Part shown: positions 23,285 to 35,723 of the stretch, piece after piece | Layout of the letters: every line of letters begins with the position of its first letter | Numbering within the stretch: the first letter of the stretch is position 1 | From: Trichobilharzia regenti | Lineage: Eukaryota > Platyhelminthes > Trematoda > Strigeidida > Schistosomatidae | DNA: 64,000 bases | NCBI GenBank assembly: GCA_944472135.2 | Contig: OX235262.1 | Span: 27,141,362 to 27,205,361, forward strand | Direction of reading: 5' to 3' | Program-made: the position numbers and the translations under genes | Notes under the pieces: model-generated | What the model saw: the letters and a program-made list of their open reading frames with translations, nothing else | What the model was told of the DNA's origin: nothing | Database searches by the model: none

Positions 23285-23400
23285 TCAGGGGTTGATTTTG
23301 GTGTAGTTGTGTTCTTTGAGTTGTATGGTTTAGTCGAGAAGCATTCAGTGCCTTGCTAGACAACATCCTCAGCGCATACTTTAGTTTTAAGTGAACCTGT
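23285..23400 (-). mobile_element. Penelope-like element 3'-tip fragment
   Basis: gattttggtgtagttgtgttctttgagttg and cctcagcgcatacttta match the PLE ends at 16170-16290 and 45880-45990. No coding part is left. Confidence 0.6.
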
Positions 23401-23699
23401 TTCTTCTGCACAAACAATTACGTTTAATTTACCAGCATGGATGTGTGTGAAAAGCATTTGATGGTAGATCTAGCGAAAACATTTCTTTCTTGAATAAAGT
23501 CTTTTAAATTTCAATTAAATAGCTAGTTTACTGGTTCACTAGTTCTCCTACCTTCCCTAAACCCATAGAATGAGAGAAATTTGGATAAAAAGGCCAGTAA
23601 ACTTACCACCAAAAATTAATAATGTTCGTATAGAAATTTCGAAGCATAGAAAATACATAAGAACTAACTTTATTCTTCGCTGAAATAGGAGAGATAAAA

Positions 23700-25830
23700 A
23701 GACACGAGCTGATGAAAGCCTACGGTAAGCGAAAGCTGCACAAGAGGAAACTTACGAAAAGTCTCCGCAAGGACCGTGAACAGTGGTGGGCGACAAAAGC
23801 CAAAGAGATGGAGAAAGCTTCGAGGATAGGCAACACCAGGCAACTCTTTAGACTCATCAGGGAAACGGGTGGGAGAAGACAAATCATCAGTGAGACAATC
23901 TCGGAAAAAAAATGGCACTATAATTAGCTCCCAGGACAGACGACTGGATCGTTGGAAAGAGCATTATGAGAAGCAGTTTAATTGGCCCACAGCCACGCTC
24001 AACCTTCCGAGCATCCAACACCTCCCTGAATGGGATATAGACGCAGGTCCTCCATCCCTAACTGAGGTTACTAAAGCTGTCACCAATCTGAAACTAGGCA
24101 AAGCAGCGGGACCTGATGGAATGACTCCAGAGGTATTTAAGTACGGTGGAGACAACTTACTGTTTGGATTAACTGAGGTACTAGGCAGCGTCTGGGAATC
24201 AGAAGAAGTCCCATCGGGTTGGTGTAAGTCACTGATTATCTCCATATACAAGAAGGGAGACAAGTCTTCCTGTGATAATCACAGAGGGATTAGCTTGACT
24301 AATATAGTATCTAAAGTCTTAGGCTCAATAATCATGCGTAGACTGAGTGGTGCTCGGGAGACACAAACACGAGAGAGCCAGGCAGGCTTTAGACCAGGAA
24401 GAGGGTGTATTGATCATATCTTCACCCCCCGACAGATTCTAGAACATAGGCATTCCTACCGGCGTCCAACAGTCATTATATTTCTTGACTTAAAGGCAGC
24501 ATTCGACTCTGTCGATCGGGAAGTTCTCTGGAGATGCTTGGCTGTAAAGGGAATTCCAAGAAAATATATTGCACTGATTAAGGCACTCTACTCGTACTCA
24601 TACAGCCAGGTGAGGGCTTACGGCGAGCTGTCATCTGAACTGATGACGACCAGTGGTGTCCGTCAAGGATGCCCATTATCTCCTTTTCTATTCAACTTCA
24701 TCATAGATGTACTAATGGACTTAACCCTAGGTGACTTCAGCGACTCAGGGATTGACTTGCTACCGGGGAATAATCTCGTTGACTTGGAATATGCAGACGA
24801 TATAGTCCTTCTAGGCGAAGACGCTGACGAAATGCAGAGTCTTCTAAACACCTTGAGCTGCAATCTACGAATGTTTGGCATGCGATTCGCTCCCGCCAAA
24901 TGCAAGATGATGTTACAGGACTGGACTACATCGACGCCTAGTTTAAAAATAGGAAGTGAAGTGGTAGAGGACGTTGACCGCTTCACTTATTTGGGAAGTA
25001 CCATCAGCCACAACGGGCTGATCTCTGACGAAATCTCAGCACGAATACAGGGGGCTCGTTTCGCATTTGTTATTTTACGCCGACTCTGGCGTAGACGAGA
25101 TGTTCGACTATCGACCAAAGGGCGAGTGTACTGCTCATCAGTCCGCTCCGTCCTCCTTTATGGCCAGCTGTGAGACCTGGCCACTGAGAGTGGAAGACAT
25201 GAAAACACTGACTAGCTGTCTTTGATCATAGGTGCCTGCGTTCTATTTCCCGTGTAAAGTGGCATAATAAGGTGAGCAACTTGGAGGTTAGGCGTAGAGT
25301 TCTAGGTAAACAGGGGAAATCAATCGACGAAGTCGTGAAGCTACAAAGACTGAGATGGTTAGGACATGTGTTACGTATGCGTAGTCAGCGATCGCCTCCC
25401 TCGACGAGCAATGTTAGCGGATATAGGGTCAGGCTGGAAAAAAGCTAGCGGCGGTCAAACAAAAACTTGGCATCAGTCAATGAAATCCACAACAGTTGGT
25501 CTAAGCCACGTAGAAAGGTGTAGACTTCCAGGCTGGGGTCCTCGGGACGGTAAAAATCTATGGTTGGAAACAATTGGTGACATGGCTCAAAACCGTTCTC
25601 AGTGGCGCAGATGCATCCACTCCCTGTGACTTATGATCTTCAATGAAATTGTTTTGTATTTCTTTATTACTCCTTTGTCTCACCCCTCTGCTCACTGTTT
25701 CTATTATGCTTTTGTTGTACTTTCTTCTCTTGCTTCGCGTGCTACACGGAATGTGGCGACTTGAACTTCCGCACATTTGTGCAAAGTTCTATGTCGAAAA
25801 CAGAGAGAGAGAGACGGTAAGCTAGGAGGC
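23700..25830 (+). pseudogene. Perere-3/SR3-like RTE LINE, long copy, frameshifted
   Basis: Truncated at the 5' side after the endonuclease. 23712-23927 encodes the KLHKRKLTKSLRKDREQWW linker. A run of eight A (23908-23915) shifts the frame into 23869-25173 (434 codons), which holds LGKAAGPDGMTPEVFK, motif A FLDLKAAFDSVDRE, motif B SGVRQGCPLSPFLF and the catalytic LEYADDIVLLGEDAD box intact. A small insertion at ~25165 breaks the frame before the C-terminal domain, which continues in other frames to ~25630. A 3' untranslated region ends in a GA-rich tail at ~25800-25820. The catalytic centre is complete but the protein cannot be made whole. Confidence 0.9.
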
Positions 25831-26870
25831 TGATGTATCTTCTTTTGATGCAAGTAAAAATAAGCATAAGGACACTGAATGCCCTCATAACACTGATAAA
25901 TAAAGAAATAGGTGTGGTGCAGGAGTGCAGAGAATCTGTGAAAGCAAACGCAATCCTAGTGAACTCACTCAACTTTTAACTGGAAGTTCAATAATCCACT
26001 CCAGTCACACAAACGAATTCCATGAGCATATTAGGGGTATGGCTATCATGACATCACCAACAACACAGAAGGCTCTAATTCACTGGGAACCTATCTCCAT
26101 CATAATCGTAATATCAAGATTCAAACCAAAAGGATAGAGGTGAGACTACGCACTTACAAGCAAAGTAGTTCATGAGAAGGAAGACTCCCATTGACGGCTG
26201 CAAACAGTAATACGCAAGATCATAATCAGATAACGATTTCAAATTTCTCATAAAAATACTCAACCGACAACGGAAGCAATCTAATGCAGGTTGCCTCTCT
26301 CAGCTGACCCATCAGCATCAGTTTAAATAAAGGCGGCATGGAAGAGGATATCAAAGCCAACCCATGTTAAAAAATTAAAACATACAATCAATTTGGAGAT
26401 CTACAAGGTTTTTCAAAACTAATGTGGAGTCAATGCTTAGATGTTGTCCAGAGACGCATTATGCATATCTCCAGGGCGTTTCTAATGGACTGTAGACTTT
26501 GATCAGCAGTTTTCTTCCCTCGATACTGGTGATTAGATGGCCAATAAAAAATAGCAGCATCGGACTCTGTCAACAAACTGATCGACAACATATCGCCCTA
26601 CACACGTGCAAAAAGGGGGATGGAGGTAGTATGCATGAGGCTATTGGGTAATATCACAGATGAGGCCTCGGATTGAAATCTTAATGGGAAGCAACGAATT
26701 GTGTGTGTATTCAGGCATCCTGTGGAGGGGATCATATGAAGAGGAAATGAAAGCATATGGACAATCGTTAAGTCAGCTAAAATGGACTGCAGAGAAGAAA
26801 AGGAAGTGGTAATGTGCTACTGAAGCTCTGTGTTCCCATCGTAACCCAAAGGTACAATAATAATAGTGAT
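25815..26870 (+). pseudogene. Internally deleted SR2-like RTE derivative
   Basis: The frame 25925-26137 gives the endonuclease segment ICESKRNPSE... GMAIMTSPTTQKALIHWEP and RFKPKG, as at 6830-7075. Past a degraded stretch the sequence moves at ~26390-26430 to the C-terminal region and runs to a normal RTE 3' end (ctgtgttcccatcgtaac..aaagg then an aat-rich tail, 26820-26880). The reverse transcriptase is missing, as in 6690-7735. The two copies share bridging words such as gagatctaca and tcaatgcttagatg. Confidence 0.7.
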
Positions 26871-27485
26871 AATAATAATGCGAGTATCAGGAAAGCCAGG
26901 CTAGCTCTCATCACTTTCAAGTCTGTGTGGAGATCAAGAGCACTCAGAATGAAAAATAAGATGAAGATTTTCAACTCCAATGTGAAATCGCCGCTACTGT
27001 ACGGATCAGAGACTTGACTGCGCATCACGAAGGGCATTTTGAACAAACCACAGAACTTCGCCAACAGTTGCCTTCGCTCAATACTACTTAAGATCAGATG
27101 ACTGGGCAGAAAAGATCAGCAATAGTGAGGGATCTCTGGCAATGAGCGAACCAATCCAGCAGAAACCACTTGTGCAAGAAATAAGCAGGGAGAAATGGAG
27201 GTGGATTGACCATACTCTGAGAAAACAAATCATCAGTTGACATCACATGCCAGTCCATGGGTCGAGTGGAACCTGAATGGGAAGTGGCAAGTTAGTTGGT
27301 AGTCAGTGGGAGCGTGACATGGAGGAGGTGATGTGAAGAGGAGATAAAAGCATGCGGGCAGACCTGGAGCCAGGTGAAAACGTTGGCAGAGGACCGAATG
27401 CAATAGAGACGTTCGGCTGAAGTCCGATGTTCCCCTAGGAATTAAAGGAAACATTAACAAATATAATAATAATAATACTAATACC
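26871..27485 (+). pseudogene. SR2-like RTE C-terminal region and 3' end
   Basis: Begins right behind the previous tail with SIRKARLALITFKSVWRSR and FNSNVKSPLLYGSET (the post-palm region), continues through the C-terminal region, and ends with ccgatgttcccctaggaattaaagg and a (TAA)n tail at 27460-27480. Stops interrupt it. It may be the older insertion into which, or beside which, 25815-26870 landed. Confidence 0.75.
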
Positions 27486-28334
27486 TATACAACATAAAAG
27501 TAGTTAATCATTGTATCCATAACCATGCAATAGGAAGTTAATCGCAACTCAAGCAATTCAAAAATAAAATATATCACCACAGCAATTGGTGACACATAAC
27601 CCGATCTCTGAGAAACAAAGTTTCTTCTTGACTGCAAGCAAAATTCGGTGACAATCATTATTAAGCACAAAACCTAGATTCGAGTTTGATTGCCTATTAG
27701 TTCTAACTATATACTGGCATTTCAGAATGTTCTCGACTGTTGACCAAAGTTCAATTAAGACAATACCTGAGACAAAATGGAAATGCTTATCCCTTAGTGA
27801 GCAACCAATTCACTTGCATAAATTCCTACGAAAATATCCAATTGTGATGAACACTGTGGTTTAGCAGTTATTCATTCCCCTTTATCAGAAAGGTCTTTCA
27901 TTCAACGAATAGGTCACATGTAAATTTGGAAGATAATACTACATAACCTTAGGGGTTTTCCAAGCTGAATAAAGTAACAAGTTCAGTATTATCAGTATAC
28001 ATATAAAACTTAATCGCTGTGGTATTATGCAACTCTATACCAATTCGCCTTTTGCATACATCATCCAGAGTGATATTGTTATTTACTGGATGACTTTACT
28101 AACACAATGTATTGTTAATATTCATATCAGTAATGCATCATCAATTTTTATATTTCTCAGAATGCATCTGTTTGCTTGAGGTTTCAGATAAGCTTGATCG
28201 ACAAACACCAGCAAATATACAAAATCTATTGTTCATAATGTCTGCTTGTTTTCTTTTATTGAGATAAATTACTTTTTTCTCAGTGTTCATTGTTATAGAG
28301 GGTAGGTTGAATTATTTAGCGAAATAATTATTTA
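27486..28334. other. Spacer; one PLE tip word
   Basis: Nothing recognised apart from tttactggatgactt at 28083-28097, which matches the PLE terminal repeat. A 61-codon minus frame at 27485-27670 has no identifiable features. Confidence 0.3.
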
Positions 28335-28490
28335 TAAATAAGAGGGAAGAAGTGAAAGCGTGAGGACAGTCGTAGAGCCATTTGACGGTGAGTGAAGACA
28401 ACCAAGTGGAATGGATATGTGCCACTGAGGTCCTATGTTTCACTCGGAACGCAAAAAATCAATATTAATAATAATAATAATAATGAGAGT
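28335..28490 (+). pseudogene. RTE 3'-tail fragment
   Basis: gaagtgaaagcgtgaggacag..gtagagcca and gaggtcctatgtttcactcggaac, with a (TAA)n tail, match the last ~150 bp of the SR2-like RTE. Confidence 0.7.
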
Positions 28491-28734
28491 TTACATACGA
28501 TTAGTAAATAACATTTTATTCATTTCAATTTACTAGTGTACTTAAAAAAAAGAGTTAAAGTATTCTTATAAGTGCAAATTCAAATTTCTGAATAATCCTT
28601 AAAGCTATTAGTTAAATCATAAAATTCCACTTATTTAAGGAATCCATTTAAGTAATATTTGCTTCTATGAAGAGGTATTATTAAATTTTTTAAAACATTT
28701 TCAAATACTTTTTGAATAAAGCAAGAACAGTAGT

Positions 28735-28852
28735 AGCTTGTGCAGAATAAAATGGTACCATCATTGTGTTATTTCGTTGGCTTCTCATCAGCTACCTGCT
28801 TACAGCCTAAATAAATTATGAGGTCTACGTACAGAAACGTTTTAACATACTT
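28735..28852. repeat. Unclassified dispersed repeat, paired with 59883-60000
   Basis: gcagaataaaatggtaccatcatt..ttatttcgttgg.ttctcatcagct..ctgcttacagcc recurs at 59890-59960 in the same orientation. No coding content. The RTE at 28853 inserted at its right edge. Confidence 0.5.
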
Positions 28853-31435
28853 CTGTCTGTCTGGATTCAACATAGAACTTGGCACCGAAGTGCAGCAGTT
28901 CGAGTTGCCACGTTCCAAATAGCACACAGAGGTAGACAAGAAGATGAGTGGAGAGAATCAATAGAGTTTGACAAGTATAAGAGTGAAACAGAATGGGTAA
29001 TGGTAGAAAGGAATATGAAAGATTACAGAGACTGAATACATCTGCGCCATTGACAACGATTTTGAGCCATGTCACCTATTGTCTCCAGCCATTGATTCCT
29101 AGAGTCCCGAGGGCCCCAACCCGGGAGTCTGCATCTCCCTACCTGACTCAGTTTAACTGTCAAGGATTTCATGGATTGATGCCATGTTTTTGTTTGGCCA
29201 CCACTGGCTCTTTTCCAACCTGAACCTATATCAGCTAGCAATGCCCGTCGGGGGAGGCGGTGGTTAGGCATGCGCACCACGTGACCTAGCCATCTTAGTC
29301 TATGTAACTTTATAGCCTCGTCGATTGATTTTCCCTCTTTGCCCAACACTCTACGCCTAACGTCAACATTACTTACCTTGTGAAACCACCTAACGTGAGA
29401 CAGAGATCGCAGACATCTATGATCGAAAGCAGTCAACCTTTTCATGTCTTCAACGCGTATTGGCCATGTTTCAGAGCCATAGAGAAGGACGGAGCGAACT
29501 GATGAGCAGTACACACGTCCCTTGGTTGATAACCGGATGTCACGCCTACGCCAGAGATGGTGTAAGTCAGCGAAAGCAGCTCGAGCTTTTCGGATCCGTG
29601 CTGAGATTTCATCGCCAATCAGTCCGTTGGTGCTAATACAACTTCCCAAGTAGGTGAAGTGGTCAACATGTTCTATCACTTCACTCCCTATCACTAAGTT
29701 AGGGGTTGACGTCGTCCAGTCCTGTAGCAGCATCTTACATTTTGCAGGGGCGAATCGCATGCCAAACATACGAAGATTGCTGCTCAAGGTGTTCAGAAGA
29801 CTCTGCATTTTGTCAGCATCCTCCCCTAACAGGACTATGTCATCTGCATATTCTAAGTCCATTAGATTATTCCCTGGTAACAAGTCGATTCCTAAGTCAC
29901 TACGTTCAGTTAAGGATACTTCCATTAGCATATCTATGATGAAGTTAAACAGAAATGGGGAAAGTGGACATCCCTGTCGGACACCACTGGTTGTTACCAA
30001 TTCAGATGACAATTCCCCATAAGCCCTTACACGACTACGTGAGTTTGAATAGAGTGCCTTGATTAGTGCAATGTACTTTCTTGGCACTCCCTTCACAGTC
30101 AGACATTGCCATAGTACCTTTCGATCCACGGAGTCGAAGGCCGCCTTCAAGTCAAGAAATATGACAATTGTTGGACGCCGAAAAGTGTGTCTATGTTCTA
30201 GAATCTGTCGAAGAGTGAAGATATGATCTATGCACCCTCTACCTGGTCTAAAGCCTGCTTGATTTTCCCTTGTCTGTTCCTCCCGAGTTCTGCTTAGTCT
30301 ATGCATGATTACTGAGCCTAGGATTTTAGAGACTATGTTCGTTAGGCTGATCCCCCTATGATTATCACACGAGGACTTGTTTCCCTTCTTGAATATCGGT
30401 ATAATAAGTGACTTACCCCAGTCTGATGGTACTGTCTCTGATTCCCAGACTTTGCCTAGTACCTCAGTTAATCTACAAACTAGTATGTCACCCCCATATT
30501 TAAACACCTCCGGAATAATTCCGTCGGGTCCTGCCGCTTTGCCTCGTTTCAAATTACTGATAGCTTTTGTAACCTCACCTACAGACGGCGGACCAGTGTC
30601 TATATCCCATTCGGGTACGTGGTGGATGGCGGGGAGGTTCAGTGTGGCTGTAGGCAAGTTAAATTGTTCCTCAAAGTGTTCTTTCCAGCGTTCAAGGCGT
30701 CTATCCTGAGAGCTAATTAAGGAGCCATTTTTCTCAGAAATAGTCTCACTTATGAATTGCCTTCTCCCACCCGATTCTGATGAGTCTAAAGAGTTGCCTA
30801 GTGTTGCCTATCGCCGATGCTTTTTCCATCTCTTTCGCCTTTGTCACCCACCACTGTTCACGGTCCTTGCGGAGACTTTTAGTAAGTTTCCTTTTGTGCA
30901 GCTTTCGCTCCTCATTGAATTCGGAGCTCGCCGGAATAAGTCTTCTAGCATCTATCAGTTCGGATGAGGCAGTCGAAATCCAGTGGTTTTTACTCACCTT
31001 TGGATTTGCCTTATTCACAGCTTTTACAGCTGTATCTATAGCTGACTGAATATTCTTCCAGGCTTCTCCAGGGTGAGCACAGCTGTCGAATTCAGATATG
31101 CGTTTAGCTAGTTCTTCCTCAAATAGGGATTTAGTTTCCTGATCGAGCTGGGGACGTGATGGTTTTACCGCCAGCTGTTTCCTACGTCCGTTCAGTCGTA
31201 AGCACACACGAGCCCGGACCAGTGCGTGATCGGTATCTACACACGTGTTCCAGAAGGAGCGACAATCTCCTACCGACCCACGCCAACGATAGCTTATTGC
31301 TATGTGGTCTATTTGTGTCCAGCGTTGGTTTGATGATGGGGGTCGCCAGGTTAAACAGTGTCTCTCCTTGTGTTTAAAGTTAGTGCTTACAAGAAACAAA
31401 TGATTATCTGAACAGAACTTACTTGCAAACTTTAT
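28853..31435 (-). pseudogene. Perere-3/SR3-like RTE LINE, longest copy, one main frameshift
   Basis: On the minus strand, 31399-30746 encodes the end of the endonuclease (WRPPSSNQRWTQIDHIAISYRW, then DTDHALVRARV) and the linker. One frameshift near 30740 leads to 30657-29023, 544 codons, covering the whole reverse transcriptase and C-terminal domain: KRGKAAGPDGIIPEVFK, FLDLKAAFDSVDRK, SGVRQGCPLSPFLF and the catalytic LEYADDIVLLGEDAD, then [40 protein letters not shown] and a final CQWRRCIQSL. The 3' end at 28853 carries a CTGT/CAGA tetramer tail. The 5' end is truncated within the endonuclease. Confidence 0.92.
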
Positions 31436-31639
31436 ATGATGTCAGTGGACAGAAAGTTTCACAATTAGTGAACAGTGCTTCGAAAATTGCGCTTATTTAG
31501 TTTTTACACAGGCAGTTCAAGTTTAAACAAAATAAATGTATGCATACAGTGGTAATGGAGTTACGTAATAAAGACTAAATATGCGTTAGATACAGAGTGA
31601 CTGATAAATTCGGTAACAATGCACTGAGTTCAACTCAAA
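31436..31639. other. Short spacer
   Basis: Nothing recognised between the RTE and the next PLE. Confidence 0.3.
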
Positions 31640-32560
31640 TCATAGAAACAAGAGACAAGCAAAACTACAGATTATTAGAGTGGGGTGAGGTTAAAGACAA
31701 AGATTACACAATCAGGCGAGAGAATAGAGACATTCGGTTACCAGGGCAGGGAAAGGCTAATAACTGCTTCTTTCTGAACACATAAATCTGGTTTCAAGCG
31801 TTTGATTGAAATTGCTTCGGCAAACTTGAGGAGAATGGAGCTCCTTCGACTATTGATTATCTTAGACGATTTCCACCTCACGACCCGTATCGACGAGATT
31901 TCTGGTAATAGCGCTACTATAAGAGTTTATTCCCTTGAAACGTAGGTTTTTCGCCACATGTTGAGCAAGTCGGAGGTGTGCTTTTCTTTTTGTTCTCCCA
32001 ATGTAACTGCTTCCGCAGATACACGTAAATTTGTATACACAGTTGGAGTTAACATGAGAAGGGTATCTATCGACTTTTGACTGCACTAAAGAGCACGTTG
32101 TTCGATGGATGGGAACCAACTTAGCTGCAGGATAGGCTCTGGCTAGTGATGTTCTCAGTCTTCTGTTGACCATTTTTGCAATGTTTTCACCTTTAAAATC
32201 TAGTTGAATGAAGACAGGCTTTTTTCAACTGTGATTTGTTTAGTATTTGAGCCTTCACATCTTTCATATTTATTAATGAATCTTTGAGGATAAAACCGTT
32301 GTTTTTCAACACCGTTCCAAGAATCGCAAATTCTTCCTATAGTTTCTCTGCAGAGCATATTTTCCTTGCTCTATAGTACAGAGTTTTGACTAGTGCTTGT
32401 TTATAGCTATTTGGACAAAAACTATTAAAATGTAGGTATTGTCCATTCCATGTAGGCTTTCGGTAAATTGACCTCTGGAGACCACCATCTTCTAGGCGTT
32501 GCATGGCGATGTCAAGGAAATGGAACTTCCCATTTTATTTTTTCTAAGGTTCTGTGGTGA
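31640..32560 (-). pseudogene. Penelope-like element: RT end, linker and GIY-YIG domain
   Basis: The minus strand opens with FLDIAMQRLEDGG and YRKPTWNGQYLHFNS, the conserved thumb-side blocks after the active site. After frameshifts it continues to 32173-31862: CVYKFTCICGSSYIGRTKRK is a well-formed GIY-YIG motif, followed by LAQHVAKNL and ITRNLVDTGREVEIV. The C-terminal ~100 bp (31790-31860) is out of frame. The palm with YxDD lies outside the fragment. Best-preserved nuclease of this subfamily in the window. Confidence 0.88.
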
Positions 32561-32624
32561 TTGAGTGGATCTTCGTGTTAGAAACCACCTAGTAGACTAT
32601 TAAACTATTAAATTAGGTGAGATG

Positions 32625-32845
32625 GTTGACTACCATGAAGTGTCATGCCATCGGCTGCGATTCCAATGGTAAAAGATGAGATGAGTGCCTTAGTGTGATA
32701 TAGAAGAGATTGAATGAGGAGGAAACGGAAACATTATAGGCAGATGTGGATCCAGCTAAACAGGACTACAGAGAACAGAATGTAATATAGACGTGTTACT
32801 GACGCTCCCTGTTCCACTTGGAAGCCAAGAGAATAAATAACAATA
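32625..32845 (+). pseudogene. RTE 3'-tail fragment, diverged
   Basis: gtcatgccatcggctgcgattcc, agagaacagaatgtaatatagacgtg and ctccctgttccacttggaagccaag follow the order of the SR2-like 3' end. Stops throughout. Confidence 0.6.
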
Positions 32846-33084
32846 TCAGTTTACTGTTTAATACAAACGTGTTTAAATGTATTTACAATGCAATAAAATT
32901 ATATTAATGGGAAATCGTAGGTAATAGATTAAAAGAGTCGGGTCATCGGAGCTTTGCTGATGCAGTCTCCACTATACTTTGTAAATCTGATATATAAACA
33001 CAAAGAGAGAGGGAGGGACCCTAGTTATATTTATAGAACATTGCTATAGAATATTAATAAGCTATTTAGTTTGTAGGAATTTGA
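32846..33084. other. Spacer, nothing recognised
   Basis: AT-rich; no feature seen. Confidence 0.3.
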
Positions 33085-33265
33085 TCAGAAGCTTACGTCA
33101 GTTAGAGAACCATTGGAAAGCGTGCAGGGAGTACAGGATAAGTGTTTCCTCCTAGGCTGCGATTATCCACCAGAAGGTACCCACCGGTGTGCGAGCCCGA
33201 GACCAGCCAGTTAAAATGGAAGCTCAGTGACTATTCAACCGCTGGGATCCCATTGAATAGCTCAT
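33085..33265 (-). mobile_element. B-type SINE, decayed single copy
   Basis: Minus strand: the end word (ttagagaaccattggaaa reversed), gtactccctgca, and a tRNA-like head region near 33190-33250. The ribozyme-like core is destroyed. Confidence 0.6.
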
Positions 33266-33969
33266 TAAATCCATCCGCGTAAAACCTGTAATAGCTCATT
33301 TACTTCTCTATACATTTTATTCTGTTTCTGCTATTATTCAATATTTTTCATAGTTACTCTACTTGTTACACTAATATACTATTTCTAATTAAACACTGTC
33401 CATATTTTAAATTCCACCTCATTTTCTTTAGAAAAATTCATCTAATCATCCTATAAATAGTTAAGTGTCTCAACAATTAATAATTTATTTAGTTACATCA
33501 CTTGGGATTTATCCTTTTTTTATAGTTGTTATCAATAACTCTATGTGAATGTGATAAAAGTGTGTTAAAAATACTTCCTCCTAACTTACGTATGTATATG
33601 TACATATAATATTTTTCTCTAGTTGAAAACAGTCTACAAATCAATTAAAAGTGGACTCATGCTATCCTGCTCTATTTGTTCAAGTCTCACATAGAAGTAG
33701 TTTAACATGTTTGTAATGAGTGATAAGAGAATGGAACAAATGAGTGTAAGTCAACATGTATTTGGATTCCCTTGGAACTGAAATGAGCCGCAACGATTGT
33801 GTCAGAGTTAATGATACTATGCGGCTGTCTACACTTCAGTTAATGGAAAGGCATTAGAACTAGTAACCTAGTGGTTGGTAGTTGAGTGTTGAAACCAGTG
33901 AGAAACAGCTCCATTATTGCTAAATATTATATATATATATATGGTGAAGTCTAAAAGTAACAAATAAGC
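33266..33969. other. AT-rich spacer
   Basis: Only a short (AT)n run at 33920-33940 is notable. No coding signal. Confidence 0.3.
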
Positions 33970-33979
33970 AATAAGGCAA

Positions 33980-35310
33980 ATCATGTTCTGACCCAATTGA
34001 AACTCTACACATCATCATTGAACAAACCATGGGATGCAAATCAAATCTCTACCTCAATTCTATAGACTTTGAGAAGACCTTCGACAGCGTTGATCGCGAA
34101 GTAATTTAGAAATTACTCGAGTACTATGGCGTGCAGCGCCCAAATATTTATCAACCTTATTCAACAGCTGTACAACAACGGTGGCACATGTCAAGTGATC
34201 CACAATGGAAAACTCAGCGAGGCGTTTGGAGTAAACACAGGAGTCAGACAAGGGTGCTTATTATCACCAATGATATTCCTAACTGCTGTGGACTGACTGG
34301 ATTATGCATCAGACAGTGGGAAACGAGAAGATAGGGATAGATACCTTGAACTAACGTGAAGAACCCAGAAGACCTGGATTTCGCGAGTGCATGATTTATG
34401 TTTGATGTCACACAAAGTCAAGGACTTACAAACGAAAACCGACAGACAAACTGGTCGAAGAAGCAGCCAGAGAAGACAGAACTCTAAGTGAACATAGACA
34501 AGACGGAGGTGATGAAAATAACCAGCCAACAATAACAACAACAACAGCAGCAGCAGCAACATCCAGGGCCAATCACCATCAATGGGAGGGATTTGAATGA
34601 GGTCACTTCATTCACTTATCTAGCTAGAGAGCATTGTCTCAACTACGGGCAGTCGGAACGGACGACGATGTCAAATCGAGCGAGAATCGGGAAGGCGAGA
34701 AACACATTCGTCAATCAACCTGAAACCAATCTGGAAATCTTCGTCACTCAGCCAGAATCAACAACAAAATTCCGTCGGATTTTCAATACAAACAACGTCA
34801 AGTCCTTTCTTCCATATGGATCGGATGAGAAACTTGGCGAGCGGGTCACAAAGAATATTTCCAACAGGCTATTGCAGACCTTCATCAACAACTTACTGTC
34901 TTCGCTCTATACTGAATGAGGATCAGGTGGCGGAGCCGGAAATAATCACCAACAAGAAACTATGGGCACTAAAAAACAAAACAAGAAGCAATCGCCCACC
35001 CAACAAATATGCAGGAGAAAGTGGAGATGGATTGGACACTCGCTTGCTGAGGAGGCCGCTGGGTGACATCGCGCGCGCGTCAGTCCATTGCTCTTGAGTG
35101 GAACCAGGTCGAAAGGGAAGTAAGCGGCGAGTGGGACGTCAATGAAGGGGTGACATGAAGGAGATGGTGTGAAGAGAGAGGAGTTGAAAGAGTATGGACT
35201 GAGATGGATGCAGGTGAAAAGTACAGCAGAAGGAAGATAGAAGCAAGTGGAGACGTTCAGTTGAAGCCCTATTTTCCACTAGGAACCAAAGGGAACAATA
35301 ATAATAACAA
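33980..35310 (+). pseudogene. SR2-like RTE LINE, reverse transcriptase to 3' end
   Basis: Enters at the fingers, then NLYLNSIDFEKTFDSVDREVI (motif A, 34045-34110), a GVRQGC.LSP.I motif B region at ~34240-34275 and the WIMRQTV region. At ~34378-34400 the active-site box is replaced by gcgagtgcatga: the first Asp codon is lost and the frame shifts. A Gln-coding CAA/CAG run (34530-34560), ITINGRDLNEV, and the C-terminal region follow in shifting frames (34593-34919, 34816-35097). The end is ccctattttccactaggaaccaaaggg with a (AAT)n tail. Confidence 0.88.
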
Positions 35311-35723
35311 CAAGAAGGTCATTTAGTAATTAGTGTTGAGTAGAGTTAAATTCACAGTAAGATTCAAACCGGTAATCATACCTGTTAGTTTAGTTTTAAG
35401 TGTGATTCATTTAATTATATTCAAAATGCCTATCTATATATACTAAAATATTTAACAATCTGTAGTTGGGTATAGAAATTTGTAACATAATGAATAAAGA
35501 AACGAAGAAGTAGAGACCAAATGTTGCAGTAAGTGTCACAAAAGTGGAAGTAAGTGTTTGAAATTTGATGGAGTGTAGAAACCTATTAGACAAGTAAGAT
35601 AGTTGAATGTACAATTAGCAAATCTGAACTGATTAATTAAATTAAAGCGGAGGTAAACAGGCAAAAATGTGCTTAAGACCAAAGTAGAGTTGGAGACTAG
35701 AGAAACCTTCTTCGCAAAAAGAC
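35311..35723. other. AT-rich spacer
   Basis: No feature recognised. Confidence 0.3.
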
